64,000 nt of DNA from SIG603 sp963589785 (GCA_963589785.1 CAVAMJ010000001.1:124001-188000), one strand, 5' to 3'. Shown: positions 25,578-34,448, counted from the first letter of the stretch. The notes: generated by a model not told the origin, from the letters alone. Program-made: numbers and translations.

Positions 25578-25995
25578 TGAGCTTGTTTTTCCTTTTTCTC
25601 AAATAATCCTCGAGAATGATTACAGCGGCGACAGCGTCTACAACAGCCTTTCGCTTCTTTCCCCTTGTGTTGGTTACATTCAGGTAGTTGTGAGCGGTGA
25701 CCGTTGTTCCCCTTTCGTCCTGCATCTCGGTGGGAACACCTGTTTTTTCTTTAAGCAGCTCCGCAAAGGAAAGTGCGTTCTGAGCACTCTCTCCCATGGA
25801 GCCGTCCATATTTTTCGGCAGACCGACAACAATAAGCTCAGGCTTAATCTCAAGCGCAAGCTTTGCGATTTCGTCTGCCAGTTTTTCTCTGTTATGCTCA
25901 GAAATTACCGTTACAGGCGAAGCAATCATCTCGCTTTTATCGCATTTTGCGATTCCCGTTCTGGCTTTTCCGAGGTCAACGGACATTATTACCAT
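25570..25995 (-). CDS. ruvX: Holliday junction resolvase-like / pre-16S rRNA nuclease YqgF
   Basis: YqgF/RuvX has an RNase H-like fold. It trims the 5' end of 16S rRNA and was earlier proposed as a junction resolvase. The 141 residues show SVDLGKARTGIA with the first catalytic Asp at 7, LIVVGLPKNMDGSMGE, the DERGTTV motif in place of the common DERLTT, and KRKAVVDAVAAVIILEDYL carrying the final acidic residues. Length is normal. AAAGGA is six bases before the ATG. It sits 3 bases after the histidine phosphatase gene. Confidence 0.94.
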   Translation of the reverse strand: MVIMSVDLGKARTGIAKCDKSEMIASPVTVISEHNREKLADEIAKLALEIKPELIVVGLPKNMDGSMGESAQNALSFAELLKEKTGVPTEMQDERGTTVTAHNYLNVTNTRGKKRKAVVDAVAAVIILEDYLRKRKNKLNG

Positions 25996-25998
25996 ATT

Positions 25999-26667
25999 TT
26001 ATCCTTTATCTTCTGTCAAAAAGAAATTTGCTCTGAGATTTTTCCCGGGTGTCCAATCGGGAATATGAGAGCCGTCATTAAGGTACTCAGACTCAAATTT
26101 ACCGTTCTCGTATTTCCAGAGAGACACCGCCGTGTTCACTCCGATATCCATATCGTTCAGCTTTTTTATATCGTGAAACTTAAGATAGCAGTTTAGCGTT
26201 CTAAGTGCCGCACCGTGAGACACAATGACAATGGTCTCTCCGTCCTTGGCAAGCCCAAGCACACGCTCGAAAGCAGAGGACATACGGTCATAGACTTCGG
26301 TCATTTTTTCTCCGTCTGGCGGAGCAAAATCATAGGCTCTCTCGTTCCAGTTTCTCGCCTCATCAGGGAAAAGTATCGGAATATCACTCCACGATACCCC
26401 TTCGATTTTGCCCGCATTGATTTCTCTGAAATCACTTACGGGAATAATCTCGTTATCATGAAAACGATTGACCGCCTCGGCAGTTGCCATAGCTCTGCCG
26501 AGGGGACTTGAGTAAAGATAATCGTACTTAATGTTTCTAAATCTAACAGAGAGCAAATCAAGCTGAATTTTTCCGTTTTCGGACACGGGAGTATCTATCG
26601 AGCCCTGAAAATATCTTGCTAAATTTCCCTCTGTCTGACAATGCCTTACTAGGTAAATTTTTACCAC
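25999..26667 (-). CDS. Histidine phosphatase / phosphoglycerate mutase-like protein
   Basis: A histidine phosphatase in which His9 of VRHCQTEGN is the phosphorylated residue and a second His lies in IVSHGAALRTL near 150; SSPLGRAMATAEA is the conserved third element. The canonical RHG is RHC here, a tolerated variant. The 222 residues fit cobC/gpmB-like members with many possible substrates. The start is GTG, overlapping the pyrD stop by 7 bases, with GGAGG nine bases upstream inside pyrD. The position in the pyr operon does not reveal a substrate. Confidence 0.88.
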   Translation of the reverse strand: MVKIYLVRHCQTEGNLARYFQGSIDTPVSENGKIQLDLLSVRFRNIKYDYLYSSPLGRAMATAEAVNRFHDNEIIPVSDFREINAGKIEGVSWSDIPILFPDEARNWNERAYDFAPPDGEKMTEVYDRMSSAFERVLGLAKDGETIVIVSHGAALRTLNCYLKFHDIKKLNDMDIGVNTAVSLWKYENGKFESEYLNDGSHIPDWTPGKNLRANFFLTEDKG

Positions 26668-27572
26668 GGCTTAACGCCTCCGACAATCTCGTTTATTGAC
26701 TTTATTCCCTTGGAATCGAGCCACTCGTTAAGACCCTTTGTAATCTTAAGCGGAGCATAAGGATCGGTGAAAAGAACAGTACCGATCTGAACGGCGCTTG
26801 CGCCCGCAAGCATCATCTCGACTACATCCTGCCAAGTGGAAATACCGCCGAGTCCGATAACAGGAACTTTTACCTTAGATGCTACCTGCCAAACCATTCT
26901 GATTGCAACAGGAAGAACAGCGGGGCCCGAAAGTCCGCCCGTGTTGTTTCTGATTATCGGTCTGCCCGAGTTGATGTCTATTCTCATACCTGTGAGAGTA
27001 TTGATAAGGGAAAGACAGTCTGCGCCGGCAGCCTCTGCGGCAAGGGCAATCTCTGTTATATCAGTGACATTAGGTGAAAGCTTTACCATAAGCGGCTTCT
27101 TTGTGTTCTTTCTGACACCGCTTGTAATTTCAGTTACACCGGCAACCGTTGTACCGAACTGAACACCGCCAGCCTTGACATTAGGACAGGAGATGTTGAG
27201 CTCTATCATATCTACATCGGTATCGTCAAGTCTTGCCGCCATCTCGAAGTAATCCTCGGGATTTGAGCCGGCAATATTAGCGATAATTCTTGTGTTCTGC
27301 TGTGTAAGCCACGGGAGATCGTTCTCGATAAAGTGGTCAACACCGGGGTTTTGAAGTCCAACGGCATTGAGCATTCCGCCGGGAGTTTCTGTAACTCTCG
27401 GTGCGGGGTTGCCAGGGCGAGCCTTGAGCGTTGTTCCCTTACAGGAAATTCCGCCAAGCTCTGAAAGCGGATAGAACTCGGCATATTCTCTGCCGAAACC
27501 AAAGGTGCCTGAAGCGGCGATGAGCGGATTTGCAAAATCAACTCCGCATACATTAACTCTTAAATCTGCCAT
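26661..27572 (-). CDS. pyrD: Dihydroorotate dehydrogenase B, catalytic subunit PyrD
   Basis: Oxidises dihydroorotate to orotate in pyrimidine synthesis, passing electrons through FMN to PyrK. The 303-residue barrel starts with NPLIAASGTFGFGREY, has the substrate motif NAVGLQNPG, and carries the class 1B catalytic Cys129 in ELNISCPNVKAGG (class 2 enzymes have Ser). The FMN phosphate site is VPVIGLGGISTWQDV. Its ATG overlaps the pyrK stop by one base, so the two subunits are translationally coupled. The class fits an NAD-linked enzyme of a Gram-positive bacterium. Confidence 0.97.
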   Translation of the reverse strand: MADLRVNVCGVDFANPLIAASGTFGFGREYAEFYPLSELGGISCKGTTLKARPGNPAPRVTETPGGMLNAVGLQNPGVDHFIENDLPWLTQQNTRIIANIAGSNPEDYFEMAARLDDTDVDMIELNISCPNVKAGGVQFGTTVAGVTEITSGVRKNTKKPLMVKLSPNVTDITEIALAAEAAGADCLSLINTLTGMRIDINSGRPIIRNNTGGLSGPAVLPVAIRMVWQVASKVKVPVIGLGGISTWQDVVEMMLAGASAVQIGTVLFTDPYAPLKITKGLNEWLDSKGIKSINEIVGGVKPW

Positions 27573-28339
27573 CAGTAAACCACCTTTCTGTAATCGAAAA
27601 CAGGACCGTCCTTGCAGACATGACCGTTATATTCGTTGCCGTCCTCATCCTTAAGCTTTACGGCGCAACCGAGACATGCTCCGATTCCGCAAGCCATTCT
27701 CTCCTCGAGAGAAATCTGGCACTCGATTCCCTTTTCCTCAGCAAGCTTTGCAACCGCCTTGAGCATAGGAGTTGGGCCGCAAGCGTAGATAATATCGGGA
27801 TTTTCGTCCTTGATGAGGTCGATTACCAAGCCGTGATAGCCGTATGAGCCGTCATCGGTTGCAATTCTCACATCAGCACCTGTTTTCTTGAAATCCTCCT
27901 CAAGAATGACAGCCTTTTTATTTCTGAAGCCGAGAGCGACTGTTGCGTTTTCTCCGTAGAACTTAGCCGCCGCAAGAAGCGGAGGCACACCGATTCCGCC
28001 ACCGACAAAAACAGCCTTTTTGCTTGAATCTTCAAGCTTGAAGCCGTTTCCGAGCGGAGCGAGAACATCAAGCCACTGCTCCTTCTGATAGTCGGCAAGC
28101 TGAGCTGTGCCCGCACCTCTTATCTGGAAGACTAGGCGGAGTGTTCCCCTCTCGGGGTCTGCGTCACAAATGGAAATCGGACGGCGAAGCGTTCTTCCCG
28201 GAAGAAGAATGTGAGCGAACTGACCCGGCTTAGCCGCTTGGGCAAATTCGGGATAGAATATCTCAAAATCGTAGATGTTGTCGGGGACAAGCTCGTCCGC
28301 CTTAACTATCTTACAGTTTTTAACGTCATATTTTTTCAT
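27572..28339 (-). CDS. pyrK: Dihydroorotate dehydrogenase B, electron transfer subunit PyrK
   Basis: PyrK carries FAD and a [2Fe-2S] cluster and links PyrD to NAD+. The 255 residues show the ferredoxin reductase-type FAD site (RRPISICDAD near 53-61), the NAD site GGGIGVPPLLAAA (114-125) and ACGPTPML, and four cluster cysteines at 217, 222, 225 and 242 in the expected spacing. This complete set indicates a functional subunit. It starts 30 bases after pyrF and directly precedes pyrD. Confidence 0.96.
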   Translation of the reverse strand: MKKYDVKNCKIVKADELVPDNIYDFEIFYPEFAQAAKPGQFAHILLPGRTLRRPISICDADPERGTLRLVFQIRGAGTAQLADYQKEQWLDVLAPLGNGFKLEDSSKKAVFVGGGIGVPPLLAAAKFYGENATVALGFRNKKAVILEEDFKKTGADVRIATDDGSYGYHGLVIDLIKDENPDIIYACGPTPMLKAVAKLAEEKGIECQISLEERMACGIGACLGCAVKLKDEDGNEYNGHVCKDGPVFDYRKVVY

Positions 28340-28369
28340 GGTCTACCTCTTAACTGACAGCACAAAGCA

Positions 28370-29305
28370 TCAAAGCTTAATTTCTCCAATTCTTGCCACA
28401 ATCTCGTCTCTCATTCTTATTGCTTCTCTTCTTGCGGCTTTAGCAAAATCGCGAGGGTCGAGTCCCTCTTCCTTCTGCCATGCGCACATAATTCCTCTTG
28501 AGGAATTTACGATAGCGCCGAGACCGTTCTTGTCAAATCCCGGAGCAACGTCATCTGCCGCACCGCCCTGTGCACCGTAACCAGGTACAAGGAAGAATGT
28601 ATGAGGCATCTTCTCACGAAGCTCACCGAGCATTGCGGGATAAGTAGCACCGACAACAGCGCCTACTCCGCTGTAACCGTACTTACCGGGAAGTTCTTCG
28701 CCCCACTTCTCGCACATCTCGCCCATCTGAGCGTAGACTGTGTTTCCGTTCTCAAGCTTCATGTCCTGAAGCTCTCCTGATGACTTATTGGATGTCTTTG
28801 CAAGAACAAAAATACCCTTGTCCTTCTCACCGCAAACCTTTAAAAGCGGATTGATTCCGTCTGAGCCTAGGTAACCGTTAACTGTGAGTGCGTCTGCATC
28901 AAATGCGGCAATCTTCTCGCCGAAAACGTCTGTCTCGCCGAGGTGAGCCGTTGCATAAGCCTCCATTGTAGCACCGATATCGTTTCTCTTGCCGTCGGTC
29001 ATAACGAACATTCCCTTGCTCTTTGCGTAAGCGATAGTCTCCTCTAAAACTCTCACTCCCTCAAAGCCGTACATTTCATAGTAAGCCGCCTGAGGCTTAA
29101 CCGCAGGAACAATATCACAAAGCTCATCGATGAGCGCCTTGTTAAACTCAAAAAGTGCGTTAGCGGCAGCCTTTAGGCTCTTGCCGTACTTCTCGACACT
29201 CTCGTCGAGAATATACTGCGGAATATAAGCAAGCTTCGGGTCAAGACCTGCAACTGTCGGGTTCTGCATTTTTACGATGTTTTCAATCATTCTGTCAAGG
29301 GACAT
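28370..29305 (-). CDS. pyrF: Orotidine 5'-phosphate decarboxylase (type 2)
   Basis: Converts OMP to UMP, the last step of de novo UMP synthesis. The 311-residue length and motifs place it in the longer type 2 group. The active-site array is TDGKRNDIGATMEAY (Asp104, Lys106, Asp109), in place of the more common DAKRGDIGST. LTVNGYLGSDG binds phosphate and FLVPGYGAQGG lies at the C-terminal end of the barrel. GGAGG precedes the ATG. It follows pyrC by 50 bases in the operon. Confidence 0.95.
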   Translation of the reverse strand: MSLDRMIENIVKMQNPTVAGLDPKLAYIPQYILDESVEKYGKSLKAAANALFEFNKALIDELCDIVPAVKPQAAYYEMYGFEGVRVLEETIAYAKSKGMFVMTDGKRNDIGATMEAYATAHLGETDVFGEKIAAFDADALTVNGYLGSDGINPLLKVCGEKDKGIFVLAKTSNKSSGELQDMKLENGNTVYAQMGEMCEKWGEELPGKYGYSGVGAVVGATYPAMLGELREKMPHTFFLVPGYGAQGGAADDVAPGFDKNGLGAIVNSSRGIMCAWQKEEGLDPRDFAKAARREAIRMRDEIVARIGEIKL

Positions 29306-29355
29306 GATATACCTCCGAAATTGTATGTGAATTGTAATTAGTTAATCAGTTAAAT

Positions 29356-30633
29356 TTATTTATCTTCAAATACGACTTTTCCGCCCAAAACGGTGTATTT
29401 CACCTTTGAAGTGAGAGTCATATTTTTAAGCACGGCATTCTTGGACTTTCCGTGAAGCTTGTTTACATCAACAGTCCATTCCTCGTTTTCGTCAAAGAGA
29501 ACGATGTCCGCAAGCTTGCCCTCTTCGAGAACTCCGCCCTCGATACCCAGTATCCTTGCGGGGTTCACGCTCATAAGCTCGATAAGCTTGTTAAGAGTGA
29601 TTTCACCAGTCTTGACAAGCGCAGTATATGAGCCAGAGAAGCTTGTTTCCATGCCGATTGAGCCGTTAGGCGCACCGACAAAGTCGGATTTCTCCTCTAC
29701 GGAATGTGGTGCGTGGTCGGTGATAATGCATGAGAGAGTGCCGTCCTTTATCGCCTCGATGATGGCTCTTCTGTCCTTCTCGGCACGAAGCGGCGGATTC
29801 ATACGGTAGTCGGCATCCTTGCGCTTCAATTCCTCATCGGTCAAAAGGAGATAGTGAGCCGCCGTCTCACCCGTAACCTTTACGCCTCGTTTCTGTGCAT
29901 CACGAATGAGTGCGCATGCGCCCTCTGTACTGACATGGCAAATGTGAACGGGCAAATCATAAGCGGCGGCAACGGCAATTTCTCTCGCTGTTCCGCTGTC
30001 CTCAGCCGCGTTCGGTACTCCTCTGAGTCCCAGTTCTGTGCTGACCTCGCCCTCGTTCATCGTCCATTTTTTCGCAAGGTAAAGATCCTCGCAGTGACAT
30101 GTGAGAGTCATATTAAGCTCGTTTGCCATTTTCATTGCTTCAACAAGGCATGAAGTATCGACAACGGGTCTGCCGTCGTCCGAAAGAGCAATTGCGCCTG
30201 CCTCCTTGAGCGCCTTTATATCTGTGAGCTCGAAACCGCCCAAATCCTTGGTGACTGCTCCCGTGACGTAAACTCTCGCCTTGGCATCCTTTGCCTTATC
30301 GAGAATGTAGTGAACAACTTCAGGTGAATCGGTGACAGGCTTGGTGTTCGGCATGGCAAGAAGTGACGTAACTCCGCCAGCCGCCGCCGCATTACAGCCT
30401 GTTATGATGTCTTCCTTGTAGGTAAGACCCGGGTCTCTCAAATGGACATGCATATCAACAAATCCGGGAGAAGCCACAAGACCGCTCGCATCGATCACCT
30501 CATCGGCAGTCTCGCTTGTTTCGCCCTTTTCTGTCTTTACGATTTTATCGTCCTCGCAAAGAATATATCCAAAGAAATCCTCATTCTTTGCGGGATTTAT
30601 TATATGTGCGTTTTTTATCAGAAGAGTACTCAA
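29356..30633 (-). CDS. pyrC: Dihydroorotase (class I)
   Basis: Cyclises carbamoyl aspartate to dihydroorotate. The 425 residues keep the metal ligands and substrate residues of class I: DMHVHLRDPGLTYKED, the NTKPVTDSPE loop, and ITDHAPHSVEEK with the catalytic Asp. The frame is open back to 30720 (GTG), which would overlap the upstream gene by 73 bases and add an unrelated 29-residue extension. The TTG at 30633, six bases after GAGG and directly before the conserved TLLIKNAHIINP, is chosen. It follows the YdcF-like gene by 14 bases. pyrB and pyrE are not in this window. Confidence 0.95.
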   Translation of the reverse strand: MSTLLIKNAHIINPAKNEDFFGYILCEDDKIVKTEKGETSETADEVIDASGLVASPGFVDMHVHLRDPGLTYKEDIITGCNAAAAGGVTSLLAMPNTKPVTDSPEVVHYILDKAKDAKARVYVTGAVTKDLGGFELTDIKALKEAGAIALSDDGRPVVDTSCLVEAMKMANELNMTLTCHCEDLYLAKKWTMNEGEVSTELGLRGVPNAAEDSGTAREIAVAAAYDLPVHICHVSTEGACALIRDAQKRGVKVTGETAAHYLLLTDEELKRKDADYRMNPPLRAEKDRRAIIEAIKDGTLSCIITDHAPHSVEEKSDFVGAPNGSIGMETSFSGSYTALVKTGEITLNKLIELMSVNPARILGIEGGVLEEGKLADIVLFDENEEWTVDVNKLHGKSKNAVLKNMTLTSKVKYTVLGGKVVFEDK

Positions 30634-30647
30634 ATTGCACCTCTCAA

Positions 30648-31751
30648 TTAAATAACCTTGGTGATGTAATATTTTGTGATTGCAAGAACCTCTCGGCTGT
30701 AGTATGTCGGAAGAAGCCACTTGTTAGTAGCACAAGGCATGCAGTAAACGGTATATCCCTGGTCCTTAGCCTGACTTGATGCTCTAAACATATGGAAGCT
30801 CTGTGTTACAAGAACAATACTGCTGCCGAGATTATTCTCTGCCAAAATTGACTTTGAATAGCTCAGGTTTTCTTCAGTAGAAGTCGACTTATCTTCAGTT
30901 AAAATTCTGTCTTCCTTAATTCCCTGTGCAACAAGGTAGTCCTTAGCGGCGCTCGCTTCGCTCCACGGCTCATCTGAGCCCTGTCCGCCCGTGACAACTA
31001 CCTTTGAGCTTGGGTTCTCGTTAAGATATTCGAGTGCTGTGTTCAGTCTGTTCTGAAGTGCAACAGAAACACCGGACTGATATACTTTTGCACCGAGCAC
31101 AACCACTGTAGTGCTCTCCTGTGGTTCGCTTTCATCCACATTAATCATCTGGAAGGTAACAAAGCCCACCCAGCACACGCACAAAAGGAACACAACAGAA
31201 ACCACATGCCAAACCACGCTGAGTGCTCTCCTCTCTCCGTCATCGGTTAGAATTCTCTTGATGTTCACATGAACAATAAGCAGTGCAAGGAACGCTACTG
31301 CCACAACAGAAGTGATTGTGAAGTAGCTCTTTGCAATCGGTATGAGGAAAAATACAATTCCAAGTGCCGCAAGCGTTGAGATAATCACTCTGAGTGCCAA
31401 AGCGAAGCCCGACGGTCTGTAATCCGCCTTCTGCGGCTTCATCGGAACATATCTTGTCTCCTTTACCTCTCTTTTAACGGGTGGCTTTGGTGCCGCATGC
31501 TGTGCCGCTCTCTGCTTTGGTGCGGCATACTGAGGCTGAGACTGTCTGACGGGCGGCTGAGCCGCATTATTAACAGCCGCTCTCTTTGCCTGAGTCGGTG
31601 CTTTTTGCACGGTCTGCGGCTTTTTCGGCGGTGTTATTTCGTTTTTTGAAATATCAGCTTCTAAGCTTTGTGAATATCTTGATCCTTTTGAAGCCGAGCT
31701 CTTGCCCTGATAATAATTGCCTCCCGCATGACGAGGCTTATACTTTGCCAT
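30648..31751 (-). CDS. YdcF/SanA-like DUF218 membrane protein with long disordered N-terminus
   Basis: The first 110 residues are a Lys/Gln/Pro/Ala-rich, disordered, cytoplasmic tail. Two or three membrane segments follow (about 118-165 and 185-205). A DUF218 domain comes next, with VVVLGAKVYQSG, VVVTGGQGSDEPWSEA and STSTEENLSYSK. The last part is IVLVTQSFHMFRA. DUF218 proteins (YdcF, SanA, ElyC) have been linked to cell-envelope integrity, but no reaction is established for them to my knowledge. GGAGG precedes the ATG. It is first in the pyr operon, directly behind a strong promoter. Confidence 0.88.
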   Translation of the reverse strand: MAKYKPRHAGGNYYQGKSSASKGSRYSQSLEADISKNEITPPKKPQTVQKAPTQAKRAAVNNAAQPPVRQSQPQYAAPKQRAAQHAAPKPPVKREVKETRYVPMKPQKADYRPSGFALALRVIISTLAALGIVFFLIPIAKSYFTITSVVAVAFLALLIVHVNIKRILTDDGERRALSVVWHVVSVVFLLCVCWVGFVTFQMINVDESEPQESTTVVVLGAKVYQSGVSVALQNRLNTALEYLNENPSSKVVVTGGQGSDEPWSEASAAKDYLVAQGIKEDRILTEDKSTSTEENLSYSKSILAENNLGSSIVLVTQSFHMFRASSQAKDQGYTVYCMPCATNKWLLPTYYSREVLAITKYYITKVI

Positions 31752-31830
31752 TTGAATTCCTCCGATTACCCTCGATGATTAGATAATTTATATTTGTAAT
31801 ATTTACCTACTGTAAAGCATATATACTTAG

Positions 31831-31859
31831 ATTATACAGAATAAGGCACTTAACTTCAA
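31831..31859 (-). promoter_or_regulatory. Sigma-A promoter of the ydcF-like/pyr operon
   Basis: Minus strand TTGAAG, 17 bases, TATAAT, about 80 bases before the YdcF-like start. I see no PyrR-type attenuator or other pyrimidine-responsive hairpin between it and the gene. Confidence 0.82.
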
Positions 31860-31880
31860 GCTTTAATGATTTTGCGGCAA

Positions 31881-31912
31881 AAAAATTTCGAGAGCGGAAA
31901 ACTCTCGAAATT
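31881..31912 (-). terminator. Terminator of serC-serA
   Basis: Perfect 11-bp stem (31884-31894 with 31902-31912) followed by a T run on the minus strand, 9 bases past the serA stop. It separates the ser operon from the next promoter. Confidence 0.93.
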
Positions 31913-31920
31913 TCGGAAAA

Positions 31921-33087
31921 TTATTTAAGAAGTCTAACTCTGACAACACCGTCAACAGCAGTGAGCTTTTCGGAAAGCTCGTTTGGAAGCTCATCGTCAA
32001 AGTCGAGGATTGTGTAAGCGATCTCTCCTCTTGATTTGTTGACGAGATTCTCGATGTTGTAGCCGTCTGCCGAAACAAACTCAGTGAGCTTGGAGAGCAT
32101 GCCGGGCTTGTTTGCGTGAAGAATGCAAAGGCGAGAGCCGTCTGCTCTTGCGAAAGAAACATTAGGAAGGTTGACGGAATTGGTGATATTTCCGTTCTCG
32201 ATGTAGTCAATTGTCTGATGAGCCGCCATAACGGAGCAATTCTCGTCAGCCTCAGGAGTACCCGCACCGAGGTGAGGTGTGAAAACAACATTCGGATGCT
32301 TCATCTGAGCCGGAGTTGGGAAGTCGGTAGCAAATGCCTTGATTTTTCCGCTCTCGAGTGCCTCGAGAACAGCATCGTTATCAAGAACCTGTCCTCTTGC
32401 GTAGTTTACAAGATAAACTCCGTCCTTCATCTTGTCGATAGCCGCCTTACCTACAAACTCCTTGTTCTGTGCGTTGAAAGGAATATGTACGGAAACAATG
32501 TCGCTCTTCTCGTAAAGCTCCTCTACATCGGAGACAAAGCTTACGATATTCTTGAGGTCATTTACCTTGTGGTTGGAAAGATACGGGTCATAACCGATAA
32601 CGCTCATGCCGAGGTCATAGCAAGCCTTTGCAACTCTTGCGCCGATTGCGCCAAGACCCAAAATACCGATTGTCTTTCCGAGAAGTTCAGGACCACGGAA
32701 AGCCTCCTTGCCCTTCTCGACTGTCTTTCCGGCCTCAACCTCTTCATCCGGAAGAGAATGCACCCACTCCTGAGCCTTGAAGCCGTTTCTCATAGCCATG
32801 ATGAGTGCGGCAATGGTGAGCTCTTTAACTGCGTTTGCGTTACCGCCGGGGCAGTTGAATACGCAGACACCTTTCTTTGTGAGTTCTGCAACGGGAATCG
32901 TGTTTACTCCGGCACCGATTCTTGTGATACACTTGAGATTATCGCCGAAATTTTCGTTGTGAAGCGGAGTGGAATGAACAAGGATAGCATCTGGATTTGT
33001 GAAATCGGGGGAAATCTGATAGTCCTTTGCCTCGAGAATTACCGAACCTTTTTTAGCTACATTGTCGTAAGTTTTTACCTGGTACAT
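31921..33087 (-). CDS. serA: D-3-phosphoglycerate dehydrogenase
   Basis: First step of serine synthesis, oxidising 3-phosphoglycerate with NAD+. The 388 residues have the NAD fold motif GILGLGAIGARVAKA, active-site arginine and acid segments (YARGQVLDNDAVLEAL) and the catalytic His in FTPHLGAGTPEADEN. A short C-terminal ACT domain (about 310-388, RLCILHANKPGMLSKLTEF) is the usual serine-sensing module. The long intervening domain of some SerA proteins is absent. It lies 70 bases after serC under the same leader. serB is not seen in the window. Confidence 0.95.
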   Translation of the reverse strand: MYQVKTYDNVAKKGSVILEAKDYQISPDFTNPDAILVHSTPLHNENFGDNLKCITRIGAGVNTIPVAELTKKGVCVFNCPGGNANAVKELTIAALIMAMRNGFKAQEWVHSLPDEEVEAGKTVEKGKEAFRGPELLGKTIGILGLGAIGARVAKACYDLGMSVIGYDPYLSNHKVNDLKNIVSFVSDVEELYEKSDIVSVHIPFNAQNKEFVGKAAIDKMKDGVYLVNYARGQVLDNDAVLEALESGKIKAFATDFPTPAQMKHPNVVFTPHLGAGTPEADENCSVMAAHQTIDYIENGNITNSVNLPNVSFARADGSRLCILHANKPGMLSKLTEFVSADGYNIENLVNKSRGEIAYTILDFDDELPNELSEKLTAVDGVVRVRLLK

Positions 33088-33157
33088 TTTAGTTTTTCCT
33101 TTCTTTTTAGGCGTATGGTTTAATATGCTTTATTTAGCTTTAACGTATTTACGCAAA

Positions 33158-34288
33158 TTAATCTTTATATTGTGCCTCGAATTTCTTCATGAGCTCGAGA
33201 AGCTTTTTAACTCCTTCAACGGGCATTCCGTTGTAAATGCTTGCACGGCATCCGCCAACGGAGCGATGTCCCTTAAGATTTATTAGTCCGTTATCCTTGC
33301 AAAGCTTGAGGAAGTCTTCAGTGGACTGCTTGTCGGGGAGTGTGAATGTAATGTTCATTATCGAGCGATCGATAGCATTTACGGGATTGTTAAAAATCTT
33401 CGAGTTATCTATGAAATCATAGAGCATGGAGGATTTCTGAATATTAATTTTCTCCATCTCGGCAACTCCGCCCATTTTCTCAACCCATTCATACATAAGT
33501 CCAGCCATATAAATGGAGAATGTCGGCGGTGTGTTGTACATGGAATCGTGGTCTGCGGCAACCTTATATCTCATCATAATCGGAACAACCTTGTCTATTT
33601 CGTTCTCAAGGAGATCCTTTCTGATTATGACTACGGCAAGACCTGCAGGGCCCATATTCTTCTGAGCACCGGCGTAGATAAGTCCGTGCTTTTTCACATC
33701 GATAACCTTGCCGATTATTGCACTTGACCAGTCGGCGACAAGCGGTATTTCAGAGTTTTTACCATTCTGCGGCAAAACCGACTTCGGCAAAACTCTCTCG
33801 TAGTCGTTAAATGCGACACCGAAAATTGTGTTGTTTCCCGTAATGTGGAGAAATTTAGCATCGCTCGGAAGCTCTTCGCAAACCGGGATATAGGAATAGT
33901 TATCAGCCTTAGAAGAAGCTACATAGACCGCATTTCCCCATCTGTCGCCCTCTTCCTTTGCCTTTGTGGCAAACTGACCCGTCTGCATATAGCAGAATGT
34001 GTCTCCCTGTTTTCCTAGGTTCATGGGAATCATTGAGAACTGCGTGGTTGCTCCGCCCTGCATGAAAAGCACTTCATAATCATCAGGAATTTCCATGATT
34101 TTTCTGAGTGTTCCCTTGGTCTTTGCGAGAATTTCTTCAAAGGACGGTGTTCTGTGGCTCATCTCCATGACGGAACAGCCGGCGCCTGGGTAGCAAAGAA
34201 GCTGTTCCTTGGCTTTTTCGAGAACCTCAAGCGGCATCATGCTTGGGCCAGCCGAAAAATTATAAACTCTGTTCAATTCTTCGTTCAT
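33158..34288 (-). CDS. serC: Phosphoserine aminotransferase
   Basis: A PLP enzyme converting 3-phosphohydroxypyruvate and glutamate to phosphoserine. The 376 residues open YNFSAGPSMMPLEVLEKA, the typical SerC N-terminus. PLP forms a Schiff base with Lys210 in IYAGAQKNMGPAG. The phosphate-binding GGATTQFSMIP and HRSVGGCRASIYNGMP near the C-terminus bind substrate. The ATG follows AGGAG. It is first in serC-serA, 25 bases after the leader terminator's T run, so it is the direct target of the serine attenuator. Confidence 0.96.
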   Translation of the reverse strand: MNEELNRVYNFSAGPSMMPLEVLEKAKEQLLCYPGAGCSVMEMSHRTPSFEEILAKTKGTLRKIMEIPDDYEVLFMQGGATTQFSMIPMNLGKQGDTFCYMQTGQFATKAKEEGDRWGNAVYVASSKADNYSYIPVCEELPSDAKFLHITGNNTIFGVAFNDYERVLPKSVLPQNGKNSEIPLVADWSSAIIGKVIDVKKHGLIYAGAQKNMGPAGLAVVIIRKDLLENEIDKVVPIMMRYKVAADHDSMYNTPPTFSIYMAGLMYEWVEKMGGVAEMEKINIQKSSMLYDFIDNSKIFNNPVNAIDRSIMNITFTLPDKQSTEDFLKLCKDNGLINLKGHRSVGGCRASIYNGMPVEGVKKLLELMKKFEAQYKD

Positions 34289-34313
34289 TTTTACTCTCTC
34301 CTAAATTTAAACA

Positions 34314-34379
34314 AACAAAAAACCGAGAGGCGACTGCCTCCCGGTGGTTTACATGCTTTTTTGCATTTTCCCGAAAAGC
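34314..34379 (-). promoter_or_regulatory. Transcription attenuator of serC-serA
   Basis: Minus strand, in order: segment 2 GCTTTTCGG (34379-34371), starting right after the leader stop codon; a small ATGC/GCAT hairpin; segment 3 CCGGGAGGC (34344-34336); loop; segment 4 GCCTCTCGG (34331-34323); then TTTTTT. Segments 3 and 4 form the terminator. Segments 2 and 3 can pair over all nine positions (six Watson-Crick, three G-U), which would destroy the terminator. A ribosome reaching the leader stop would cover segment 2 and favour termination. A ribosome stalled at serine codons would leave it free. Confidence 0.82.
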
Positions 34380-34448
34380 TCACGCCAAATAAGACACTCT
34401 CGATGAGGTGCCGATTGATGATGAGCAAGAAAGGAAACTGCGTAACAT
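34380..34448 (-). CDS. Serine-rich leader peptide of serC-serA (22 aa)
   Basis: A 22-codon ORF with AGGAG nine bases before its ATG. It lies between a consensus promoter and an intrinsic terminator that precedes serC. Serines are residues 4, 7, 9, 10, 11, 15, 16 and 19 (8 of 22), using AGT, TCT, TCA and TCG codons, with one Cys at 8. This is far above chance and matches the product of the downstream genes. The stop codon directly abuts the antiterminator segment, as in trp- and his-type attenuators. The peptide itself needs no function; its translation is inferred to sense charged serine tRNA. Confidence 0.85.
   Translation of the reverse strand: MLRSFLSCSSSIGTSSRVSYLA

Noticed and set aside
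32116..33123. 335-codon frame opposite serA
   Set aside because: Antisense shadow of a confident gene, with atypical composition.
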